From NCBI RefSeq assembly GCF_001713355.1, contig NZ_CP016448.1, forward strand, positions 3,038,001 to 3,102,000: a stretch of DNA of 64,000 nt. The letters are read 5' to 3'. Below, one piece after another: positions 8,715 to 15,381 of this stretch. The stretch is from Methyloversatilis sp. RAC08. Its GTDB lineage: Bacteria > Pseudomonadota > Gammaproteobacteria > Burkholderiales > Rhodocyclaceae. Under the pieces are notes generated by a model. That model was not told the origin of the DNA and did not search any database. It was given only the letters and a program-made list of their open reading frames with translations. Position numbers and translations under genes: made by a program. Every line of letters starts with the position of its first letter. The first letter of the stretch is position 1.

Positions 8715-9905
8715 CTACAGGCTGCCCTGACGCGCAGGCACTTGCTGCGGCAGGTTTGCTTCCGCGTCGGCGGCCGGACGATCCATCACGTCCTGCGGCC
8801 GCCGCAGCATGTCGAGCCAGACCGCCAGCACAGCCATCAGCCCGGCGCCGGTCATGCCGACGAGCACCTGCATGCTGGGCGAGTCACCCGACAGTGCGCC
8901 GGCCGCATCGGCCAGCGGTGCCAGCAGCACGCTCAGGCAGAACACTTCGAGCGAATAGCGCCCCATCAGGCACAAGGTGGCGGCGACCCCGCGCTGCAGC
9001 CATGCACCCGGACGGATCCAGCGCGCCGCGACATAGGCAAGCGCCAGGAAGTGCAGCACACGCAGCAGGTCCAGATCGGTCTTGCTGATCGGGTAGATCC
9101 ACTGCGCCACGGTCAGCGGCATCACCGCATCATGCAGATCAGGCGCGCGCCATGACAGCGACAGCACGAAGGACCCCAGCAGAAAGGCGCACGAAAGCGG
9201 CATCAGCAGCCGGTCGAAGGCGCGGCGATCGATCGCGTGCAGGCGGATCAGCGGTCGCGGCCGTGCGCAGCAGGCACCGAGAAAGAACAGGAACTGCCAG
9301 GCCAGCGGGTTGAAGAACCACACGCCTTCCGGCGCCGCCGGCAGATTCAGCCCGACATGCTTTTCGAGCAGCCAGAGCAGGCATGACGGCACGAGCACCC
9401 ACCACGGGTGACGCACCAGCAGCGGCAGCAGCCCGGCCAGCAGCGCCATCAGGATGACGTAGAGCGGCAGCGGGTCCATCAGCACCGGCTTGAACTGCAG
9501 CAGCACGCCGCCGACCAGCGCCGCCTCGGGCTCGTTCAGGAAATAGCCCAGCCCCATTTCGCTGATGAAGTCACGCGTTTCGACCCGCGCATTGGCGACG
9601 AACACCACTGCCAGCAACTGCGCCAGCAGGAAGACGTGCGCCACGTAAAGTACCCACGCACGGCGCAGCGCCTTCAGTGCAGCCGGAAAATAGCCGTCCC
9701 GCACGTACACCCGGCCGTAGGCGAGCATCGCGCCGTAGCCGGCGAGGAAGACGAACAGCTCTGCCGCATCGCTCAGACCGAAGTTGCGCAGCGTCAGGTA
9801 GCCCAGCGGGTTGCCGGGAATGTGGTCCCAGAACATGCAGACCAGCGCGATGCCGCGGAAGAAGTCGATGCGCAGGTCGCGCGTGTTCGGAAAGTGGCCG
9901 GACAT
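8715..9905 (-). CDS. OpgC-domain integral membrane acyltransferase
   Basis: A 396-residue polytopic membrane protein. The N-terminus (RDLRIDFFRGIALVCMFWDH) is the hallmark of the OpgC domain, part of the acyltransferase-3 superfamily. The Arg/Asp/Phe-Arg and the later His are the family's likely acyl-transfer residues. OpgC proteins add succinyl groups to osmoregulated periplasmic glucans, but many members act on other glycans. About ten membrane helices are visible. A longer in-frame start at 10004 would add a proline/arginine-rich leader unlike the family, so the ATG at 9905 is preferred. It is divergent from the DMF operon. No opgGH lies nearby, so the substrate is open. Confidence 0.85.
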   Translation of the reverse strand: MSGHFPNTRDLRIDFFRGIALVCMFWDHIPGNPLGYLTLRNFGLSDAAELFVFLAGYGAMLAYGRVYVRDGYFPAALKALRRAWVLYVAHVFLLAQLLAVVFVANARVETRDFISEMGLGYFLNEPEAALVGGVLLQFKPVLMDPLPLYVILMALLAGLLPLLVRHPWWVLVPSCLLWLLEKHVGLNLPAAPEGVWFFNPLAWQFLFFLGACCARPRPLIRLHAIDRRAFDRLLMPLSCAFLLGSFVLSLSWRAPDLHDAVMPLTVAQWIYPISKTDLDLLRVLHFLALAYVAARWIRPGAWLQRGVAATLCLMGRYSLEVFCLSVLLAPLADAAGALSGDSPSMQVLVGMTGAGLMAVLAVWLDMLRRPQDVMDRPAADAEANLPQQVPARQGSL

Positions 9906-10024
9906 TGCGTGCAACTCCAGTCGTAAACAGTCGGGCGCACGCCTCGACGGCCGCGCGGACGGGAGGCCGAAGGATAGAGCAAGGCGCGGCAACCTGCCGC
10001 GCACCGTTCATCTGTACGGGTACC

Positions 10025-10043
10025 GGCGGACGGCGGGTCCGCC
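10025..10043. promoter_or_regulatory. Candidate operator upstream of the DMF operon
   Basis: A perfect inverted repeat, GGCGGAC-GGCGG-GTCCGCC (7-bp arms, 5-bp centre), lies 70 bp before the first gene of the DMF operon in an otherwise featureless divergent region. The length fits a dimeric LuxR-type activator site. A LuxR-family regulator sits at the other end of the operon. Function as its binding site is inference; GC-rich DNA can give such dyads by chance. Confidence 0.4.
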
Positions 10044-10112
10044 TAAGCTCAAGTCCATCGCGCAGTGCACCAAACCGCTTTCCTCCCATCCGACCCTGAA
10101 GGAGCGCTCCAG

Positions 10113-11396
10113 ATGACTTACCCCGTCGATCGTCGCAACGTCATCAAGAGCATGGGCGCGCTGGCCGCGTCGGCCGCGCTGCCGTTTTCCATGCCGGCGC
10201 AGGCGCAGAAGAAGCCGACCGGCAAACCCATCGTGATCGGGCTGACCATTTCTCAGACAGCCGCGGCCGGCGTGGCCGATCACGGCGATCACCTGAACGG
10301 CTCCATCCTCGCGATGGAAGAGATCAACGCCAATGGCGGCATCCTCGGCCGGCCGCTCGAACTCAAGCCGGTCGATGTGGATCTGCTGTCGCCGGAAAGC
10401 TGTCAGGCGGTGGTACGCAAGCTGGTGGACATGAAGGTGCATGCCATTTCGTCGCCCTTCCTGTTCGTGCCGATTCCGGCCATGGATGCGTCGGTCGGCT
10501 ACAAGTGTCCCTATCTGAACGGCAACACGCAGCGCGCCGCGACCGACCTCGTCGCCGCCAATCCGCAGAAGTACGGCCACATCTTCCAGATGGATCCGTC
10601 GGAGGTGTACTACGGCTACACCTTCCCGAAATTCCTCGAAGACATGCAGGACAAGGGAGGCTGGAAGCCGATCAACAACAAGGTGCACATCGTCCAGGAG
10701 CAGATCGCCTACAACCAGACGATTTCCCGCGCCTGTCAGGAAGCGCTGAAGACGAGCCGCTTCGAACTGGCCAAGGTGACCGACATCCAGTATCCGGTGC
10801 AGGACTGGGGCGCGGTCGTCCGCGACATCAAGAAGACCGGCGCCGGCGCGGTCATGATCGACCACTGGGTGGCTGCCGAATACGCCGCCTTCGTCAAGCA
10901 GTTCCGCGCCAACCCGCTCAAGGGTGCGCTGGTGTATCTGCAGTACGGGCCGTCGCAGCCGGAATTCCTGCAGCTCGCCGGCAAGAACGCGGAAGGCTTC
11001 GTGTGGAGCACGGTGCTCGGCGTATATGCCGACGAAAAGGGCCGTGCCTTCCGCGAAAAGTACAAGAAGCGCTTTCCGGCCAAGGTGATGGGGCTGTGCT
11101 ACACCGGCAGCGGCTACGACATCGTCAACTTCCTCGCCCAGGCCTGGACTGCGGTCGGCGACCCGGACAAGTTCGCAGCGGTGAACGACTACATCCGCAA
11201 GACGCCGTTCCGCGGCGTGTGCGGCTGGTCCTACCTGAACAATGCGCGGCAGGAAGGCGTGCATTACCCGGTCGGCACCGACGACCTCGAAAAAGGCATG
11301 GCCCAGCTGTACTTCCAGGTGCAGAACGGCGAACACAAGATCATCTATCCGAACAAGCTGATCGAAACGCCGTTCAAGCCCGCGTCCTGGATGTAA
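10113..11396 (+). CDS. Amide/branched-chain-type ABC transporter substrate-binding protein, Tat-like signal
   Basis: A 427-residue periplasmic binding protein of the type-I fold used by HAAT transporters (LivJ, UrtA, FmdD, AmiC relatives). It starts with an export signal carrying twin arginines (DRRNVIK) and an Ala-rich core ending near AQA (~30). The mature part opens with PIVIGLTISQTAAAG and has the family's EEINANGGILGRPLEL signature near residue 75. It is the first gene of a tightly packed operon ending in the DMFase genes, so the likely ligand is DMF or another small amide. The start has GGAGCG upstream. It is closest in type to short-chain amide/urea binding proteins, but the ligand is inferred from context. 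Confidence 0.9.
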   Translation: MTYPVDRRNVIKSMGALAASAALPFSMPAQAQKKPTGKPIVIGLTISQTAAAGVADHGDHLNGSILAMEEINANGGILGRPLELKPVDVDLLSPESCQAVVRKLVDMKVHAISSPFLFVPIPAMDASVGYKCPYLNGNTQRAATDLVAANPQKYGHIFQMDPSEVYYGYTFPKFLEDMQDKGGWKPINNKVHIVQEQIAYNQTISRACQEALKTSRFELAKVTDIQYPVQDWGAVVRDIKKTGAGAVMIDHWVAAEYAAFVKQFRANPLKGALVYLQYGPSQPEFLQLAGKNAEGFVWSTVLGVYADEKGRAFREKYKKRFPAKVMGLCYTGSGYDIVNFLAQAWTAVGDPDKFAAVNDYIRKTPFRGVCGWSYLNNARQEGVHYPVGTDDLEKGMAQLYFQVQNGEHKIIYPNKLIETPFKPASWM

Positions 11397-11407
11397 TCGA
11401 CGTGACC

Positions 11408-12148
11408 ATGGCTCAGGCAGGGGACATGCTGTTCGCCTGCGACGACATCCGCCTCGACCTGGGCGGGCGCGAAATCCTGCGCGGCGTGTCGCTGTCGATC
11501 CGTCGCGGCGAGGTGCTCGGCATGATCGGGCCCAACGGCGCCGGCAAGACCAGCCTGCTCGAAGTGCTGTCCGGGCGCATCCGGCCGAAGTCGGGCACGG
11601 TGACCTTCAAGGGTCGGGACGTGACCGCGCTGCGGCTGCACGAGCGCGCCCGGCTCGGTCTGGGTCGAACCTACCAGACGCCGGTGGTGCCGGAAGAACT
11701 GACCGTGGCCGAAGTGCTGAAATCGGCGCGCCAGGCCTACAAGCCCTATCTGACGCGGCACCACGCTGAGTGGGCATGCGAGCTGCTCGGCCTGACGGTC
11801 GATGAAGACCTGATCGCCGGCCGGCTGGAAACGCTGAACCGGCGCAAGCTGCTGCTGGCCTGTCTGCTGATGCGCCGACCGCCGCTGCTGCTGATGGACG
11901 AGCCGGCCGCCGGGCTGATCAATTCCGAAGTCGACGAGATCGACCATCTGGTGCGCTTGCTGGCCAAGGAACTGAACCTGGCCATCCTGATCGTCGAACA
12001 CCGCATCGAACTGCTCGATGCCATCGCCGACCGCGTCATGGTGATGGATGTCGGCGAGGTGATCGCCGAAGGCAGCCTGCAGCACATCCTCGGCGATGCG
12101 CGCGTGCGCGCCGCCTATTTCGACAGCATCGGCGAGGTGCACGCATGA
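11408..12148 (+). CDS. ABC transporter ATP-binding protein (LivG/UrtD type) with degenerate signature motif
   Basis: A ~246-residue ATPase. Walker A is intact (GPNGAGKTS), the Q-loop region is RTYQTP, Walker B is LLLMDEPAAGL and the switch His is in IVEHRI. The family's signature segment, normally LSGGQ or in LivG types an L-x-x-G-Q variant, reads LETLNRRKLLLACLLM here, so both glycines are missing. The partner ATPase just downstream keeps a normal LSGGE. Such pairs can work with one degenerate site. An in-frame GTG at 11402 is an alternative start. The gap to the binding-protein gene is 11 bp. Confidence 0.88.
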   Translation: MAQAGDMLFACDDIRLDLGGREILRGVSLSIRRGEVLGMIGPNGAGKTSLLEVLSGRIRPKSGTVTFKGRDVTALRLHERARLGLGRTYQTPVVPEELTVAEVLKSARQAYKPYLTRHHAEWACELLGLTVDEDLIAGRLETLNRRKLLLACLLMRRPPLLLMDEPAAGLINSEVDEIDHLVRLLAKELNLAILIVEHRIELLDAIADRVMVMDVGEVIAEGSLQHILGDARVRAAYFDSIGEVHA

Positions 12149-12888
12149 GCGCCACCGCCACGCCACCGACCGACGCCGGTCGCGAAATCCTGAAGGTGGA
12201 AGGCCTGTCCGCAGGCTACGGGCCGCTGCGCGTGCTGCACGACCTCGACCTGTCAGTGCATGCCGGCGAGCGGGTCGGCATCGTCGGCCTGAACGGCCAC
12301 GGCAAGTCCACGCTGTTCCTCGCCATCGCCGGCCTGACCGGCTGGCAGCGCGGTTCGATCAAGCTAAATGGCGTGGAGGTCGGCGGCACGCGCAGCCAGG
12401 GGCCGGGTCGCTACACGCATCGCGTGGTCAAGCTCGGTCTGGCGCTGATGCCGCAGGGCGATGAAATCTTCCAGGGCCTGACGGTCGAGGAACATCTGGA
12501 CAGCGGTGCCTTCACGCCGCGCGCCTGGCGCGAGCGCGCTGCGCGCAAGCGGCGCGTGCTCGAGATCTTTCCGCCGCTGGAAAAGCTGATGAAGACGCCG
12601 GTCGGCCGGCTGTCCGGCGGCGAGCGGCGCATGGTGTCGCTCGGCCGCGGGCTGATGGCCGACGCGTCGCTGTTCCTGGTCGACGAGCCCTCGCTGGGCC
12701 TCGCGCCGAAGATCAGCAAGAGCGTCATCAACGCACTGATGAGCGTCGAACTGAATGACGCGGCGATGGTGATCGCCGAACAGAACGTATCGCTGCTGGA
12801 AGGGCGCGTGTCGCGCCTGATCGGCATGCATGTCGGAAAACTCAAGGGCGAAGCATCCGCGGCGTCCCGATCCCGCCCGGAGGTCTGA
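12145..12888 (+). CDS. ABC transporter ATP-binding protein (LivF/UrtE type)
   Basis: A 247-residue ATPase with a full set of motifs: Walker A GLNGHGKST, signature LSGGERRMVSLGRGLM, Walker B LFLVDEPSLGLAP and switch His region replaced by IAEQN as in LivF proteins. Its ATG overlaps the stop of the preceding ATPase by four bases (ATGA), so translation is coupled. Together they would energise the two permeases that follow. By position it belongs to the DMF operon. Confidence 0.92.
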   Translation: MSATATPPTDAGREILKVEGLSAGYGPLRVLHDLDLSVHAGERVGIVGLNGHGKSTLFLAIAGLTGWQRGSIKLNGVEVGGTRSQGPGRYTHRVVKLGLALMPQGDEIFQGLTVEEHLDSGAFTPRAWRERAARKRRVLEIFPPLEKLMKTPVGRLSGGERRMVSLGRGLMADASLFLVDEPSLGLAPKISKSVINALMSVELNDAAMVIAEQNVSLLEGRVSRLIGMHVGKLKGEASAASRSRPEV

Positions 12889-12891
12889 TTC

Positions 12892-13776
12892 GTGGAGTGG
12901 CCATCCATCCTGTTGTCGGGCATCACGCTTGCAGCCATCTACGGCTTGCTGGCAATCGGCATTTCCATCACCTGGTCCAGCCTGGGCATGGTGAACATGG
13001 CGTACGGCCTGACCTTCGCCGCGTCCGGCTACGGCGGCTGGCTGATGGCCGAGCACTTCAGCGAAGCCGGTGTGCTGGTCATCCTGGCCGGCATCGTCAC
13101 CGGTGCGCTGATCGGCGTCATCGTGTGCCTGATCGCCTTCATCCCCATCCATGACAAGCCCAACTTCAATGTGCGCGGCCTGATCGCGACGCTGGCGCTG
13201 AGCCTGATAGGCACCCAGGTGCTGCTGATGACCTTCGGCCCGCAGGCCAAGACGCTGCCGCCGCTGTTCGGCGAGTGGCAGTGGGAGATGACCGAAGAAT
13301 TGATCCTGACCGCCGACCAGGTGGGGACGCTGCTGTCGTCATTGCTGCTGCTCGGACTGACGCTGGCATGGATGAAGGGCAGCCGGCGCGGGCTGGAAAT
13401 CCGCGCCATGATGATGAATCCGTATGGTGCGGCGATCTGCGGCATCGGCGTGCGCAGCACCGGCATCTACGTGATGGCGATCACCGGCGCGCTGGCCGGG
13501 CTCGGTGCGGTGCTGCTGTGCCAGACCTATTTCGTCAGTCCGTTCTCCGGCCTGACGCCGATGATCAAGGGTGTCAGCGTGGCGCTGTGCGGCGGGCTGG
13601 GTTCGGTGTCCGGCGCACTGATCGCCGCCTGCATCCTCGGTCTGGTCGAGGCACTGACCACGGCGTATCTGGGCGGGCAGTATGTGCTGATCACCCAGTT
13701 CATCGTCATCATCGTCATCCTGCTGATCCGGCCGCGCGGCATTGCCGGCATGCTGGACAAGGCGCGGGAGGCATGA
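12892..13776 (+). CDS. ABC transporter permease (LivH/UrtB type)
   Basis: A 294-residue inner-membrane permease with about eight helices. It begins at a GTG three bases after the ATPase stop, preceded by a GGAGG ribosome binding site. The early segment AIYGLLAIGISITWSSLGMVNMAYG corresponds to the conserved LivH N-terminus, and the loop SRRGLEIRAMMMNP is the cytoplasmic coupling region. The stop codon overlaps the start of the next permease (ATGA). It forms the membrane channel together with the LivM-type protein. Confidence 0.9.
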   Translation: MEWPSILLSGITLAAIYGLLAIGISITWSSLGMVNMAYGLTFAASGYGGWLMAEHFSEAGVLVILAGIVTGALIGVIVCLIAFIPIHDKPNFNVRGLIATLALSLIGTQVLLMTFGPQAKTLPPLFGEWQWEMTEELILTADQVGTLLSSLLLLGLTLAWMKGSRRGLEIRAMMMNPYGAAICGIGVRSTGIYVMAITGALAGLGAVLLCQTYFVSPFSGLTPMIKGVSVALCGGLGSVSGALIAACILGLVEALTTAYLGGQYVLITQFIVIIVILLIRPRGIAGMLDKAREA

Positions 13777-15356
13777 TGTTCAAGGTCACCCGTTCGGAGA
13801 ACTGGAAGAACCCGCAGGACAGCTGGGCGCCGGATGCGCCGCGCTGGAAGCCGCGCATGCTGCCGGTCGGCCGGCTGCGCTGGTACTGGAAGGGACCGGC
13901 GCAGGGCAGCGCGCTGTGGCGTCTGCGCTACCCCTTCACGCGGCGCACCGTGCTGCGCACGCGCGGCGTCTACAACCCGAAGACGCTGCGTGCCGAGCGC
14001 ACCATCGTCGATCGCCGGCCGATCTACTGGGCGCTCGGCCTGGCGCTGCTGGCGCTGCTGCCGCCGTTTGTCGATTCCGGCGCATTGCTGGCGGCCGGCG
14101 CAGTGTTCTGCATCTACGCCGCGATCAATCTGTGCTGGATGCTCACCATCGGCACCGCCGGCATCTTTTCGCTGGCCAGTCCGGCGGTGGTCGGTGCAGC
14201 GGCCTATGGATCCGCCTGGCTGTCCATCGAATACGGCCTGCCCTGGTGGACGCTGCCCTTCATCGGCAGCGGCATCGGGCTGATCTTCGGCGCCATCATC
14301 GCGATACCTGCAACTCGCCTCGACGGCTTCTACTACGCGCTGCTGACGCTGGGCATCAACGAGCTGTGTCGCGTCTATGTCGTGCAGTCGCGCGTGTTCG
14401 GCTCGGCGACCGGTGGGCTGTACGGGGCGCCGTCCTATCTGCCGGATGGCTGGGACGAAACGAGCCAGCTCAGGCTGGGCGTCTATGCCTGCCTGGTGCT
14501 GATGATCGCCGCGCTGTTCCTGTACCGCTTCGTCAATGGCACGCGTCTGGGCCGCATCCTGCGCGCCGCACCCGAGAAGAAGGAGGCGTTCGCCGAGGCG
14601 ACCGGCATCGACTTCCGCTCGGCGCGGGTGCGCGTGTTCCTGATTTCGTCGATCGCGCTCGGCGTCATCGGCGGCTTCTACGCCACGCACTTCCGCGGCG
14701 CGTCGCCGACGCTGTTCTCGTTCGACCTGGTGCTGATGATGCTGGCGATGATCGTCATCGGCGGACTGGGGCGCGCCGAAGGGGCGGTGGTCGGCACGCT
14801 CATCGTCATCGTCATCGAAAAGTACCTGATTGACTGGGGGCCGGCCCGGCTCATCCTGATCGGTCTGATCATGCTCGGCGTCGTGCTGTTCCTGCGCGGC
14901 GGCCTGTTCGGCATGAAGCAGCAGTTCCGCGCCTGGCGGAACAAGAAGAAGAGCGAACGCCGTTCAACCCGCGCCGAAAAAGGAGGCGAAATGCTGCCCG
15001 AAGAAGCCACCGAAACCCGCGACAAGGATCAGATATTCGCCCGCCGCTTCGACAAGCAGCAGCGCGACTTCCTGAAGACGCTGGTGACCGACGAAGTGAT
15101 CGAGGAACACCGCGCGAAGCCGCTCGGCCAGCACAGCGAACAGCTGGAGCGCCTGCTCGTGTACTTCCGCCGCGGCGTGCAGAACGACAAGTACGCCATC
15201 GTCGCCACCGTACCCTTCAGGGAGTACCGCGTGATCGCGTTGTCCGGCTTCCGCGGCGTGGCGCCGCGCGTGGTCGACGACAAGGTGTATGCGACCGAGG
15301 ACGAGGCCTATCACGGCGTGTTCCTGCGTCGCGTGCAGGACCTGCTCGAATCGTAA
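13773..15356 (+). CDS. LivM-type permease joined in frame to the DMFase small subunit
   Basis: One open frame of 527 codons. Residues ~1-85 form an unusual cytoplasmic, Arg/Trp-rich leader. Residues ~86-390 are a LivM-type permease with about eight helices (MLTIGTAGIFSLASPAVV; IPATRLDGFYYALLTLGINEL; VIGGLGRAEGAVVG). The permease should end near residue 400 (FRAWRNKKKSERR), but no stop codon occurs. From Met407 the frame continues as the complete small-subunit sequence of N,N-dimethylformamidase. ATG ATG at 13773/13776 are alternative starts, coupled to the upstream stop. Either a true fusion protein is made, or the permease is always made with the tail and free small subunit comes from an internal start (next entry). 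A lost stop codon is possible. Confidence 0.85.
   Translation: MMFKVTRSENWKNPQDSWAPDAPRWKPRMLPVGRLRWYWKGPAQGSALWRLRYPFTRRTVLRTRGVYNPKTLRAERTIVDRRPIYWALGLALLALLPPFVDSGALLAAGAVFCIYAAINLCWMLTIGTAGIFSLASPAVVGAAAYGSAWLSIEYGLPWWTLPFIGSGIGLIFGAIIAIPATRLDGFYYALLTLGINELCRVYVVQSRVFGSATGGLYGAPSYLPDGWDETSQLRLGVYACLVLMIAALFLYRFVNGTRLGRILRAAPEKKEAFAEATGIDFRSARVRVFLISSIALGVIGGFYATHFRGASPTLFSFDLVLMMLAMIVIGGLGRAEGAVVGTLIVIVIEKYLIDWGPARLILIGLIMLGVVLFLRGGLFGMKQQFRAWRNKKKSERRSTRAEKGGEMLPEEATETRDKDQIFARRFDKQQRDFLKTLVTDEVIEEHRAKPLGQHSEQLERLLVYFRRGVQNDKYAIVATVPFREYRVIALSGFRGVAPRVVDDKVYATEDEAYHGVFLRRVQDLLES
14981..14986 (+). promoter_or_regulatory. Strong internal Shine-Dalgarno for the DMFase small subunit
   Basis: AGGAGG lies four bases before the ATG at 14991, inside the open frame of the upstream permease. 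It is a full match to the anti-Shine-Dalgarno core. It falls exactly at the border between permease and DMFase small-subunit sequence, which is where an independent gene start is expected. Confidence 0.75.
14991..15356 (+). CDS. dmfA1: N,N-dimethylformamidase small (alpha) subunit, internal start
   Basis: A 121-residue protein if translated from the internal ATG; characterised small subunits are about 130 residues. The match by eye to known DMFase small subunits runs through VIEEHRAKPLGQHS, the LERLLVYFRR segment, the FREYRVIALSGFRG core and the final TEDEAYHGVFLRRVQDL block. The small subunit pairs with the large subunit in an alpha2beta2-type enzyme that hydrolyses DMF to formate and dimethylamine in the cytoplasm. 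The large-subunit gene starts 25 bp later. It shares frame with the preceding permease without a stop between, so expression as a separate chain depends on the internal ribosome binding site. Confidence 0.85.
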   Translation: MLPEEATETRDKDQIFARRFDKQQRDFLKTLVTDEVIEEHRAKPLGQHSEQLERLLVYFRRGVQNDKYAIVATVPFREYRVIALSGFRGVAPRVVDDKVYATEDEAYHGVFLRRVQDLLES

Positions 15357-15381
15357 TCTTCCTCTTCAGGCAATTCAGGAC

